Origin: Actinomadura nitritigenes
GTDB taxonomy: Bacteria; Actinomycetota; Actinomycetes; Streptosporangiales; Streptosporangiaceae
DNA length: 64,000 nucleotides
Direction: 5' to 3'
NCBI RefSeq assembly: GCF_017573545.1
Contig: NZ_JAGEOK010000004.1
Span: forward strand, 248,001-312,000
Each line of letters starts with the position of its first letter. Within the stretch, counting starts at the first letter, position 1. The notes beneath the pieces are model-generated. The model searched no databases. It had not been told where the DNA came from and saw only the letters and a list, made by a program, of their open reading frames with translations. Position numbers and translations under genes: made by a program. Of the stretch, positions 8,825 to 17,204 are shown in pieces.

Positions 8825-9868
8825 ATGACGGGCGACGGCGAAACGGGTACCCCCGCGGAAGGCGCGGCGGACGGCTCGGGGGCGCCGGCACCGGTGCCCG
8901 CCGGTTCGGACACGGTCGAACCCGCGTCCTCCCGGGGCGGGGACGGAAGGGTGCTGCGGCTGGGCACCCGGACGTCGGCGCTGGCGATGGTGCAGGCCCG
9001 CGGAGTGGCCGCCCGGTTGCGGGAAGCGGCGAACGTGCCCGTCGAAGTCGTCGGCATCTCGACCGCCGGCGACCGGCACCAGGGGCACCTCGGCGAGCTC
9101 GGCGGCAAGGGCGCGTTCATGACCGAGATCGACCGGGCGCTGCTGAACGGCCGCGTCGATATCGCGGTGCACTGCCTCAAGGACGTGCCCGGCGACGTGC
9201 CCCGGCCGGACGAGCTGGTGTTCGCCGCGTACGCCGAACGCGACGACGCCGCCGACGTGCTGCTCTTCCCGGCGGCGGGCGAGATCCGGCGCATGGCCGA
9301 TCTCGCGCCGGGGGCACGGGTGGGGACGTCGGCGGTGCGGCGGCGCGCCCAGCTCGGGCGGATCCGTCCCGACCTGCGGATCGAGTACCTGCGCGGCAAC
9401 GTCGATTCGCGGCTGGAACGGCTCGACTCGGGCGAGGACCTCGACGCCGTCGTGATCGCGCGGGCGGGCCTCACCCGCCTGGGGATCGACAGGCCGGGCG
9501 AGGCCCTCGACATCCTTCCCGCCGTGGGATCAGGCGTCCTCGCCATCGACTGCCGCCGCGCTGACTCCGATGTCGTGGACCTGGTGCGCCTCCTGGATCA
9601 CCGGGAGACCCGGCTGTGCGTCAGCGCGGAACGCGCGATGCTGCGCGACCTCCGAGGGCACTGCAACAGTCCGATCGCCGGCCACGCCAGGATCGAACGC
9701 GACGGGCGGCTGAGCCTGCGCGGGGCGGTCTTCACCCCGGACGGCTCGCGCTTCGTGCACGCGCAGGAGTGGTCCCCGCCGGAGAAGGGCGCGGATCTCG
9801 GCGCCCGCGTGGCCGGTGACCTGCTCCGCAAGGGCGCCGGAGACCTGATCGAGAGCATCCCGCACTGA
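8825..9868 (+). CDS. hemC: Hydroxymethylbilane synthase (porphobilinogen deaminase)
   Basis: 347 residues from the ATG at 8825, preceded by AAGGGA at good spacing. It joins four porphobilinogen units into hydroxymethylbilane in tetrapyrrole synthesis. Visible motifs are LGTRTSALAMVQ, HCLKDVPGD, RRRAQLG, LRGNVDSRL and the cofactor-cysteine loop LRGHCNSPIAG (Cys280, dipyrromethane attachment). The first 40 residues are an extra Gly/Ala/Pro-rich leader not usual in the family. The gene stands alone, far from hemA/hemD/hemB, so it may be a second hemC; whether another copy sits in a hem cluster cannot be seen here. Confidence 0.93.
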   Translation: MTGDGETGTPAEGAADGSGAPAPVPAGSDTVEPASSRGGDGRVLRLGTRTSALAMVQARGVAARLREAANVPVEVVGISTAGDRHQGHLGELGGKGAFMTEIDRALLNGRVDIAVHCLKDVPGDVPRPDELVFAAYAERDDAADVLLFPAAGEIRRMADLAPGARVGTSAVRRRAQLGRIRPDLRIEYLRGNVDSRLERLDSGEDLDAVVIARAGLTRLGIDRPGEALDILPAVGSGVLAIDCRRADSDVVDLVRLLDHRETRLCVSAERAMLRDLRGHCNSPIAGHARIERDGRLSLRGAVFTPDGSRFVHAQEWSPPEKGADLGARVAGDLLRKGAGDLIESIPH

Positions 9869-9887
9869 CGGGATCCGCCACCGCACC

Positions 9888-12569
9888 TCAGGAGTTGTCG
9901 ATCTCCCGGATGATCTGACCGCCCAGCTCCCGCTGGATGAGCGCCATCCCGCTCATCTCCGCCTCGGTGCCGTCCGCGTCGGCGTCCCCCTCCGGGTCCA
10001 CCTCGTCGCTCTCGTCCACGGGGGACGGCTCGGGAGGCGGCGGCGGCTCGTCCGGCGGGGGTGGGAGCGGCCCCAGATCCCCGGCCGCCGCGCCCGCGCC
10101 GAACGCGTTGCTCCCGCTGCTCGCCCCGTTCGAGCCGTTGGCGCCGTTGGCGCCGTTGGCGCCGTTCCCGCCGGAGGCCGGGCGCGGGACGGCGTTCGAA
10201 GCCGGTCCGCCCTGCTGCGGCACGTTCTGGCCCGTTCCGGCGCCGAAGCCGGACGGCGCCGACGAACCGAACCCGCCAGGGGACGGAGATCCGCCTGTGG
10301 CGGACGATCCGAAGCCGCCCGAGGGGGCGGAACCGAACCCGCCACCGGACCCGAAACCGCCGCCGCCCGGACCACCGGGGCCGCTCGCGCCGGGCCGTCC
10401 ACCGCCCGGTCCGGTGTTGCCCGCGGGGCCGCCCTGGCCCCGGCCGCCGCCCGCACCGCCGGACACGGTCTCGATCCGCCAGTCGACGCCCATCCGTTCC
10501 CGGAGCACCTCGCTGAGGATCACGTCGCGGTTGCCGTTGACGAATCCGAGACGGTTCCCCTCGGCGTCGAACGCGAGGGTGAGAACGCGGCCCTCGAGCG
10601 ATGCCGGCCGCACGCCGGACATGATGACCATCCAGGTCGCGCGGCTCTTCTGCTTGACGGCCTCGATGATGTCCGGCCAGTACCGCTGCACCGTCGAGAC
10701 GTCCACCCCGCCGGCCGCAGCGGGCGCCTGCCCGGTCGCACCACCGGCAGCGGCCCCCGTCCCGGAGGCCGCAGCCCCCTGAGAACCGGCACCCTGCCCA
10801 CCGGCACCTCGCGCGCTGGCACCTGGCCCGCTGGCACCTGGCCCAACAGCGCTCTGCCCACCGGCACCTTGCGGCTGGGCTGCGGCGGAGCGGCGGTTAT
10901 CCACAGAACCGGGTTCCACTCCCGCCGGTCCGCGAGCGGGGTCGACACTGGAAGTGGGGTCGCCCCCCTGGGCGGGCGGGGGCTGCCTTACCCCGGACTC
11001 AGAAGACGCCCCGCCGGACTCAGAAGACGCCCCGCCGCCCGCAACCTCACTGGCCGACGCACCTCCTGCGGTGCCGCCTCCCACCGAGACACCTCCCGCC
11101 GAGGAGACGCCGACCGGGTTTCCTCCCGCAGGGCCGGCTTCCGCCGGGGCCGCTCCCGCCGGGACGCCTCCTGCGGAAGCTCCTCCTCCCGGAGCCGCTC
11201 CCGCCGAAGCACCCGAAGTACCCGCCGACGGAGCACCAGCGGACGGAACACCCGCTGAAGACGCGCCTCCCGGAACGCCTCCACCGGGCGCCATCCCCGC
11301 GGCTCCCGCCGACGGCGCGGAACCCGGACCCGGCCCCGGACCCGACGACGCGAACGGCGCGAAGGCCTGCGCCAGGCCGTCACCCGGCGCGCCGCCCCCG
11401 AAGCCGCCCTGCGCGGCCTGGCGTTCGAGACGGTCCAGACGGGCGAACATGGACGCCTCGTCCTCGTACGCGGCCGGCAGCAGGATCCGGGCGCAGATCA
11501 GTTCGAGCAGCAGCCGCGGGGACGTGGCGCCGCGCATCTCCGTGAGCCCGGTGTGCAGCAGGTCCGCGGCCCGGGTCAGCTCCCCCGGCCCCATCGAGGA
11601 CGCCTGCCGCCGCATCTGCTCCAGCTCGTCCGGCGGGACGTTCAGCAGCCCCGAGCCGCCCGCCTCCGGCACGTTCGAGAGGATCACCAGGTCGCGGATG
11701 CGTTCCAGCAGGTCCGCGGTGAAGCGGCGCGGTTCCTGGCCGCTCTCGATCACCCGGTCGATCGCGGCGAACACGGCGGCCCCGTCGCGGGCGGCGAACG
11801 CGGCGATGACCTCGTCCAGCAGCGTGGAGTCGGTGTAGCCGAGCAGCGAGACGGCCCGCGCGTAGGTGATGCCCTGCTCGTCGGACCCGGCGAGGAGCTG
11901 GTCGAGGGTCGACAGGGTGTCGCGGGCGGACCCGGCGCCGGCCCGCACCGCGAGCGGCAGCGCCGACGCCTCGTACGGGACGTCCTCGGACTTGAGGATC
12001 TCCTCGACGAGCTCCGTCAGCACGCCCGGCGGGATCAGCCGGAACGGGTAGTGGTGCGTCCGGGACCGGATCGTCCCGATGACCTTCTCGGGTTCGGTGG
12101 TCGCGAACACGAACTTCAGGTGCGGCGGCGGTTCCTCGACGAGCTTCAGCAGCGCGTTGAAGCCCTCCCGGGTCACCATGTGCGCCTCGTCGATGATGTA
12201 CACCTTGAAGCGCGCCGACACGGGCGCGAAGAACGCGCGTTCGCGCAGGTCGCGGGCGTCGTCGACACCGCCGTGCGAGGCGGCGTCGATCTCGATCACG
12301 TCGATGTGGCCGGTGCCGGACGGGCCGAGCGCGACGCAAGAGTCGCATGTGCCGCACGGGTCGGGCGTCGGGCCCTGCTCGCAGTTCAGGGAGCGGGCCA
12401 GGATGCGGGCGCTGGAGGTCTTTCCGCAGCCCCGCGGCCCGCTGAACAGGTAGGCGTGGTTGATCCGGCCGTTGCGCAGCGCTTGCTGGAGAGGCTCGGC
12501 GACGTGCTCCTGCCCCTTCAGCTCGGCGAAGGTCGCTGGCCGGTACTTGCGGTACAGAGCCAGACTCAT
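9888..12569 (-). CDS. dnaX: DNA polymerase III subunit gamma/tau
   Basis: 893 residues from ATG 12569 (MSLALYRKYRPATFAELKGQ). The clamp-loader AAA+ module has Walker A GPRGCGKT (44-51), a zinc site Cys63, Cys72, Cys75, Cys78 and the IDEAHM Walker B. After about residue 380 comes a long Gly/Ala/Pro/Ser-rich tau-like region with small DNA-level tandem repeats (for example Asn-Gly-Ala runs near 10133-10165 and two copies of a 21-base unit near 10993-11034), then a globular part around WPDIIEAVKQKSRATWMVI and an acidic C-terminal stretch. It loads the beta clamp. The SRP RNA gene lies just upstream, as in many bacteria. Confidence 0.96.
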   Translation of the reverse strand: MSLALYRKYRPATFAELKGQEHVAEPLQQALRNGRINHAYLFSGPRGCGKTSSARILARSLNCEQGPTPDPCGTCDSCVALGPSGTGHIDVIEIDAASHGGVDDARDLRERAFFAPVSARFKVYIIDEAHMVTREGFNALLKLVEEPPPHLKFVFATTEPEKVIGTIRSRTHHYPFRLIPPGVLTELVEEILKSEDVPYEASALPLAVRAGAGSARDTLSTLDQLLAGSDEQGITYARAVSLLGYTDSTLLDEVIAAFAARDGAAVFAAIDRVIESGQEPRRFTADLLERIRDLVILSNVPEAGGSGLLNVPPDELEQMRRQASSMGPGELTRAADLLHTGLTEMRGATSPRLLLELICARILLPAAYEDEASMFARLDRLERQAAQGGFGGGAPGDGLAQAFAPFASSGPGPGPGSAPSAGAAGMAPGGGVPGGASSAGVPSAGAPSAGTSGASAGAAPGGGASAGGVPAGAAPAEAGPAGGNPVGVSSAGGVSVGGGTAGGASASEVAGGGASSESGGASSESGVRQPPPAQGGDPTSSVDPARGPAGVEPGSVDNRRSAAAQPQGAGGQSAVGPGASGPGASARGAGGQGAGSQGAAASGTGAAAGGATGQAPAAAGGVDVSTVQRYWPDIIEAVKQKSRATWMVIMSGVRPASLEGRVLTLAFDAEGNRLGFVNGNRDVILSEVLRERMGVDWRIETVSGGAGGGRGQGGPAGNTGPGGGRPGASGPGGPGGGGFGSGGGFGSAPSGGFGSSATGGSPSPGGFGSSAPSGFGAGTGQNVPQQGGPASNAVPRPASGGNGANGANGANGSNGASSGSNAFGAGAAAGDLGPLPPPPDEPPPPPEPSPVDESDEVDPEGDADADGTEAEMSGMALIQRELGGQIIREIDNS

Positions 12570-12630
12570 CGGGGGTCCGCCCTCCCTCGAGAAGCAGAGC
12601 GTCACAGGCGCGGTGTCGCGGTCAAAGCAA

Positions 12631-12722
12631 GGGACCCCCCGCACACCCGCCAGAGCCTGCTTATCCTTGCTGCCTTCCGGCCCTGGGGAGGTTCACAGGG
12701 TGACGCCGTGCGAGGGGTCTGC
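12631..12722 (-). ncRNA. ffs: Signal recognition particle RNA, small bacterial (4.5S) type
   Basis: On the minus strand the segment contains the SRP domain IV hallmark GGGCCGGAAGGCAGCAAG with a GGAA tetraloop (complement at 12675-12678). The ends pair: AGACCCCTCGCAC at the 5' side against GTGCGGGGGGTCC at the 3' side, giving a long rod of about 92 bases. It binds Ffh and targets nascent membrane proteins. It sits 62 bases upstream of the dnaX start in the same direction, a widespread ffs-dnaX order. Exact ends may differ by several bases. Confidence 0.92.
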
Positions 12723-12780
12723 ACAGAGTCTATGGCATCGGCGGCGAAGGTCGGCACGGTTGCCGCGTACTCTCCCGCCC

Positions 12781-13125
12781 ATGACCGACGCCACGCAGCA
12801 GACGCTCCTGCACATCGCCGAACGCCGCCACTGGGAATCCGCGCGGGACTCGGGTGTGTCGTACGCCATGTCGACGCTCGGCCGGACGCTCGACGAGGAG
12901 GGCTTCGTCCACTGCTCGTCCGACATGGGCCAGGTGGACGGCGTGCTCGGCCGCTTCTACGGCTCCGTCCCCCGCTCGGACCTGGTCCTGCTGGTCATCG
13001 ACACGGCGCGGCTGGACGCGCCGGTCCGTCACGAGCCGGTCGGCGACGAGGTCTTCCCGCACGTGTACGGGCCGATCCCCGTCTCCGCCGTAATTGATGT
13101 CAGGTCACTGCCCGGGAACCGGTAG
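12781..13125 (+). CDS. DUF952 domain-containing protein
   Basis: 114 residues, ATG at 12781. The family pattern is clear: LLHIAERRHWESARDSG near the start, EEGFVHCSSDMGQVDGV in the middle and FPHVYGPIPVSAVIDV at the end. DUF952 proteins resemble a glutathione S-transferase-adjacent small fold and have no settled function. It is divergent from ffs-dnaX and ends 10 bases before tRNA-Ser. Confidence 0.88.
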   Translation: MTDATQQTLLHIAERRHWESARDSGVSYAMSTLGRTLDEEGFVHCSSDMGQVDGVLGRFYGSVPRSDLVLLVIDTARLDAPVRHEPVGDEVFPHVYGPIPVSAVIDVRSLPGNR

Positions 13126-13135
13126 GCTTTCCCGT

Positions 13136-13220
13136 GGAGGATTCGCCTAGTGGCCTAGGGCGCACGCTTGGAAAGCGTGTTGCGTGCAAGCGCTCGCGAG
13201 TTCGAATCTCGCATCCTCCG
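13136..13220 (+). tRNA. tRNA-Ser (anticodon GGA)
   Basis: 85 bases with a full cloverleaf and a long variable arm, as class II serine tRNAs have. Acceptor GGAGGAT pairs with ATCCTCC; the anticodon stem CACGC/GCGTG encloses TTGGAAA, giving anticodon GGA; the T-arm carries GTTCGAATC. CCA is encoded at 13221-13223. Confidence 0.96.
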
Positions 13221-13237
13221 CCATCGGCGTGAGCCGA

Positions 13238-13280
13238 ACGAAGGTCCCGACCGCCCAGCGGCCGGGACCTTCGTCGTTTC
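13238..13280 (+). terminator. Intrinsic terminator after tRNA-Ser(GGA)
   Basis: A 12-bp perfect stem ACGAAGGTCCCG / CGGGACCTTCGT with a GC-rich loop, followed by CGTTTC. It lies 18 bases beyond the tRNA. Confidence 0.75.
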
Positions 13281-13418
13281 CCGATGCCGGCGGGTCGCCC
13301 GGGAGGGGGCGCCCGGCGAGGTCCCACTGAGTCGAACCGCCGGTCCGGAAGCTTCGTCGTGCCTGGTAGCTGTGGGGAAACGCCGCGGCGTACGACCAGG
13401 TGGAGAGCGGGGCCGAGC

Positions 13419-14174
13419 ATGGGAAACGGGAGCCTTCAGGGGAAGGTGGCCATCGTCACCGGCGGTGCGTCCGGGATCGGCGGGGCGGTCACGCGGCTGT
13501 TCGCCGAACGCGGCGCCCGCGTCGTCGTGGTGGACCTGCAGCGGGAAGCGGGCGAGGCGCTCGCGCTGGAACTCGGCGACGCGGTCGTCTTCCGGCAGGG
13601 CGACGTCTCGGACCGGGACGTCGCGGACGGCGCCGTCGCCGCGGCCGTGGAGCGGTTCGGACGGCTCGACACGCTGATCAACAACGCGAGCGCGTCCCGC
13701 CAGAAGCCCTTCGAGGAGCAGACGGACGACGACTGGCGGCTGGCGATGGACACCGGCCTGTTCGCGACGCGCAACTTCATGCTGGCCGCGCTGCCGGAGC
13801 TGAAGAAGGCCGGCGGCGCGTCGGTGGTCAACTTCGGGTCGGGCGCCGGGCTGGACGGGCAGCCGAACCAGGCGTCCTACGCGGCGGCCAAGGAGGCGAT
13901 CCGCGGCCTGAGCAGGGTCGCGGCGAACGAGTGGGCGGCGTACGGGATCCGGGTGAACGTGGTCTGCCCGATGGCGATGACGCCCGGGGTGGTCCAGTGG
14001 GCGGAGGCACGGCCCGAGCAGTACGCGCAGTCGGCCGCCAAGGTGCCGCTGGGCCGGTTCGGGGACCCGGCGCGGGACGTCGCGCCGATCGTCGCGTTCC
14101 TTGCCGGTGACGACGCGCGGTACATGACCGGGCAGACGGTCATGGCCGACGGCGGCGCGATCAAGCTCCGCTGA
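13419..14174 (+). CDS. SDR family oxidoreductase
   Basis: 251 residues from ATG 13419. A classical short-chain dehydrogenase with the NAD(P) loop TGGASGIGGAV, the NNAS strand end, and the active-site Tyr-x3-Lys (SYAAAK). The Asp in VVVDLQ after the second strand favours NAD(H). It ends with ARYMTGQTVMADGGAIKL, the usual C-terminal substrate-loop signature. Substrate unknown. A strong hairpin terminator follows. Confidence 0.9.
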   Translation: MGNGSLQGKVAIVTGGASGIGGAVTRLFAERGARVVVVDLQREAGEALALELGDAVVFRQGDVSDRDVADGAVAAAVERFGRLDTLINNASASRQKPFEEQTDDDWRLAMDTGLFATRNFMLAALPELKKAGGASVVNFGSGAGLDGQPNQASYAAAKEAIRGLSRVAANEWAAYGIRVNVVCPMAMTPGVVQWAEARPEQYAQSAAKVPLGRFGDPARDVAPIVAFLAGDDARYMTGQTVMADGGAIKLR

Positions 14175-14196
14175 CGGCCCGCCGCCCGGACACGGA

Positions 14197-14228
14197 CGTG
14201 GCCGGGACGGGGTTCCGTCCCGGCCACG
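14197..14228. terminator. Bidirectional hairpin terminator
   Basis: A 14-bp perfect stem CGTGGCCGGGACGG / CCGTCCCGGCCACG with a GGTT loop lies between the convergent SDR and DUF1059 genes, so it can serve both. Confidence 0.8.
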
Positions 14229-14243
14229 CCGGACGTCGTGTGC

Positions 14244-14435
14244 TCAGGCGTGCTGCGGCACCTCGTCCTTCAGCCCCCGGCGGATCTCCTCGCGCAGTTC
14301 GGGGCTGTCGTCGTGCCCGTGAACGGACACCGCGTGCTCGGCGGCCGCCCGTACCACCTCCTGCTCCTCGCCGGCGATGGTGAGCGTGCAGTTCATCTCG
14401 CTCGGGTAGTCCCTGCAGTCGGCTACCTTGCGCAT
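14244..14435 (-). CDS. DUF1059 domain-containing small protein
   Basis: 63 residues. CRDYPSEMNCTLTIAGEEQE and AAAEHAVSVHGHDDSPELRE are the DUF1059 signature, with two Cys and several His that could bind a metal. No signal peptide. ATG at 14435 has GGAGGTACCGAC upstream. Function of the family is not known. Confidence 0.88.
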   Translation of the reverse strand: MRKVADCRDYPSEMNCTLTIAGEEQEVVRAAAEHAVSVHGHDDSPELREEIRRGLKDEVPQHA

Positions 14436-14574
14436 GTCGGTACCTCCCCTCCCTGCCAGTCTCGGTCGGCGCGCGCCCGGAGGCGAATACGTGAAATCCC
14501 GTATGCGCAGCCCCGACGGCAGGCCGGGAACGCCGCCTTGTCCCCGTCTGACCTGGGGTTTTACAGTGGGAGGC

Positions 14575-15369
14575 ATGACCGGCTCCGGGGAGGTCGGGCT
14601 GCGGCGGGTACTGGCGGTCACCGACCTCCTGATCGACGCCGACGACGAGCGGACGCTGCTCCCGGCGCTGCTGCCGATGCTGCTCAGCGTGCTGCCGGGG
14701 GACAGCCTCGTGTGGTCGGTGCGCCCGGACGGCGCCGGAGGGCCGCTCACGGTCCCGGCCGGGCTGCTGAGCCGCGACGCGCTGGCGGCGTTCGCGCGGG
14801 ACAAGGCCGCCGATCCGCTGGTCGCCCGCATGACGTCCGGGCCCGGCACGCCCCTCCTCCGCTCCGACCTGCAGTCGCGGGCCGAGTACCACGCCCTCGC
14901 CGCCTACGCGGACGTGTACCGGCCGCTCGGCGCCGAGCACCAGCTCGCGATGGCGTTCCCCGCCGGGTGGGCGGGGGATGAGCCGCGCAGCGTGTGCCTG
15001 GCCGTCAACCGGCGGCGCGGCGACTTCGGCGACGACGACCGGACGGTCGCCGAGCTGCTGCGGCCCCGGCTCGCGCGGGCGATGCGGCGGCTCGCGCCGG
15101 CCGCGCGGGAGCGGGTGACCCGGCGGGAGGCCGCGGTCCTCGACCTGCTGGCGCGGGGCCTCACCGACCGGCAGATCGCGCGGCGGCTGGCGATCAGCCC
15201 GCGGACCGTCGAGAAGCACCTGGAGCACGCCTACCCGAAGCTGGGCGTGCACGGCCGGGTGGACGCGGCGACCACCTGGTTGTCCTCCGGTGGCGCCCGC
15301 CGGGGGCCGTCCGGGCCCCTTCCCGGGCCGCCGGACCCGAGTGACGGCAGTTACTCACGGGGCCTCTGA
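14575..15369 (+). CDS. LuxR-family helix-turn-helix transcriptional regulator
   Basis: 264 residues from ATG 14575. The C-terminal LuxR HTH is clear: LTDRQIARRLAISPRTVEKHLEHAYPKLGV after VTRREAAVLDLLARG. The N-terminal 170 residues look like a GAF-type sensor without a phosphorylation Asp of the receiver type. The last 30 residues are Pro/Gly-rich. Target genes are not evident. It is divergent from DUF1059. Confidence 0.85.
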   Translation: MTGSGEVGLRRVLAVTDLLIDADDERTLLPALLPMLLSVLPGDSLVWSVRPDGAGGPLTVPAGLLSRDALAAFARDKAADPLVARMTSGPGTPLLRSDLQSRAEYHALAAYADVYRPLGAEHQLAMAFPAGWAGDEPRSVCLAVNRRRGDFGDDDRTVAELLRPRLARAMRRLAPAARERVTRREAAVLDLLARGLTDRQIARRLAISPRTVEKHLEHAYPKLGVHGRVDAATTWLSSGGARRGPSGPLPGPPDPSDGSYSRGL

Positions 15370-15441
15370 GCTGCGGTGTAACTGGTTTACCATTCGGTGG
15401 AATGCGGTGACCGGGCCAGTCGGGGCACGTAGACTCGGGGC

Positions 15442-15753
15442 GTGATCTTCAAGGCGGTGGGCGAGGGAAGGCCCTATCCCGAGCACGGACTGTCGTCCCG
15501 GGACTGGGCCAAGATCCCCCCTCGCCAGGTCCGCCTGGACCAGCTCGTGAGCACCAAGCGGGAGCTGGACCTGCAGTCGCTGCTCGCGAAGGACTCCACG
15601 TTCTACGGCGACCTGTTCCCCCATGTCGTCCAGTGGAAGGGTGAGCTCTACCTGGAGGACGGCCTGCACCGGGCGCTCCGGGCGGCGCTGCACCAGCGGC
15701 TCGTCCTGCACGCGCGCGTCCTGGACCTGGACGCCGTCGACATGACCGGCTGA
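15442..15753 (+). CDS. Conserved actinobacterial protein with ParB/sulfiredoxin-like look
   Basis: 103 residues. PPRQVRLDQLVSTKRELDLQ, then FPHVVQWKGELYLEDGLHRALRAAL: the EDGLHR stretch resembles the DGxHR loop of ParB/Srx-fold proteins, and close relatives are often filed as VapB-type antitoxins. No VapC toxin gene is adjacent (the next gene is a convergent transporter), so an antitoxin role is not supported here. Confidence 0.7.
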   Translation: MIFKAVGEGRPYPEHGLSSRDWAKIPPRQVRLDQLVSTKRELDLQSLLAKDSTFYGDLFPHVVQWKGELYLEDGLHRALRAALHQRLVLHARVLDLDAVDMTG

Positions 15754-15784
15754 TCCGGCGACCGCCGCCGGGTGCGGCCCCGGG

Positions 15785-17074
15785 TCAGCGGGCGCGGGCG
15801 GGTTCGGCGGCGGGCAGGCCCTTCGGCTCGACGAGGCGGCCGTCCGGGACGCCCGGGCGCGGCGCAGGCCGGACGAGGCCGGGCCGGGCGGCGAGCATCC
15901 CGAAGACCAGTTCCGGCGCCACGAGGACGAGCAGCAGCGTCAGCGGGACGTGCCAGCCTCCCGTCGCGCCGTGCAGGACGCCCATGGCGAGCGGGCCGAA
16001 CCCGGCGAGCAGGTAGCCGCCGGTCTGCGCCATGCCGGACAGGCGCGCCGCGACGGACGGGCTCGGCGAGCGCAGGCTGAGCAGGGTGTAGGCGAGCGGG
16101 AACGCGCTGCCGGTGCCGATGCCGAGCACGGCGGTCCACGCCCAGCCGGCGGCGGGTGCGACCATCAGGCCGCCGATCCCGACGACCATGGTGAGCACGA
16201 CGCCCGCGACGACGACGCGCTGGTCGCGCAGCCGGGCGGCGAGGACGGGGACGAGGAAGCCGAGCGGGATGCCGACGATCATCATCGTGGAGACCATCAT
16301 CCCGGCCGCGGCCGGGGCGAACCCGGCGTCCTTCATGATCTCCGGCAGCCAGGACATCAGCACGTAGAACATCAGCGACGCCAGGCCCATGAACACCGCG
16401 ACGTACCAGGCGACGGGCGAGCGCAGCAGCGAGCCCTCCCGCGCCGCAGCGGCGTAGGCGGGCGCGGTGGGCGCGGCCGGCCGGTCGGGGGAGCGGCGGC
16501 CGCGGAGCGCGAGCGGCCCCCAGGCGAGCGCCGCGACCAGCGACGGGACGGCCCAGACGGCGAGCGCGAGGCGCCAGCCGCCCGCGTCGTCCAGCGGGAC
16601 GGCGAGGCCGGCGGCGACGGCGCCGCTGGTCGCCATCAGCATCATCGCGAGGCCGGTGAGGGACCCGACCCGGTTCGGGAAGGCGCGCTTGATGACCGCG
16701 GGCATGAGGACGTTCCCCATCGCGATCCCCGCACCCGCCAGGACCGTTCCAACGAACAGCGGCAGCGGCGCCGCGACGACCCGCAGCAGGATCCCGGCCG
16801 TGATCAGCAGGAGGGAGCCGGCGATGGCGGTCTCGGTGCCGAGCCGGCGCGCGGCGACCGGCGCCAGGGACGCGAAGACGCCGAGGCAGAGGACGGGCAG
16901 CGTGGTGAGGACGCCGACCTCGGCCCCGGAGAGGCCGAACGCGTCGCGCAGGTCGCCGAGCACCGGGGAGATCCCGGTGATGGCGGCCCGCAGGTTGATC
17001 GTCAGCAGCACCAGGCCGGCGAGCGACCAGGCGGTCAGGGCACGGGGGACGGGGGGTGTCGCCGAGGTGTTCAT
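15785..17074 (-). CDS. MFS transporter, CynX/NimT type
   Basis: 429 residues with about 12 hydrophobic segments. LVLLTINLRAAITGISPVLGDL at the start and GVFASLAPVAARRLG are typical of the cyanate/nitroimidazole (CynX/NimT) branch of the major facilitator superfamily. ATG 17074 was chosen because MNTSATPPVPRALTAWSL directly precedes the first membrane helix; further upstream reading is Arg/Pro-rich. A GntR-type regulator lies upstream on the same strand, 130 bases away, and may control it. Substrate unknown. Confidence 0.88.
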   Translation of the reverse strand: MNTSATPPVPRALTAWSLAGLVLLTINLRAAITGISPVLGDLRDAFGLSGAEVGVLTTLPVLCLGVFASLAPVAARRLGTETAIAGSLLLITAGILLRVVAAPLPLFVGTVLAGAGIAMGNVLMPAVIKRAFPNRVGSLTGLAMMLMATSGAVAAGLAVPLDDAGGWRLALAVWAVPSLVAALAWGPLALRGRRSPDRPAAPTAPAYAAAAREGSLLRSPVAWYVAVFMGLASLMFYVLMSWLPEIMKDAGFAPAAAGMMVSTMMIVGIPLGFLVPVLAARLRDQRVVVAGVVLTMVVGIGGLMVAPAAGWAWTAVLGIGTGSAFPLAYTLLSLRSPSPSVAARLSGMAQTGGYLLAGFGPLAMGVLHGATGGWHVPLTLLLVLVAPELVFGMLAARPGLVRPAPRPGVPDGRLVEPKGLPAAEPARAR

Positions 17075-17204
17075 GTCGCCTTCGTCATGCGCCGTTGGGC
17101 GCGTCGAACCGTTGGGGGGCGGCATGGCGGGCTCAGGGAGCCGGCCACGCCGGTGATCGTTGATGGGACGCGGCGAACCGCGTGATGCCGGACGCGCTCC
17201 GCCG

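Noticed and set aside
15442..15753. VapB-type antitoxin of a toxin-antitoxin pair
   Set aside because: No VapC or other toxin gene is adjacent; the label comes only from similarity of family names, so a toxin-antitoxin system is not supported.
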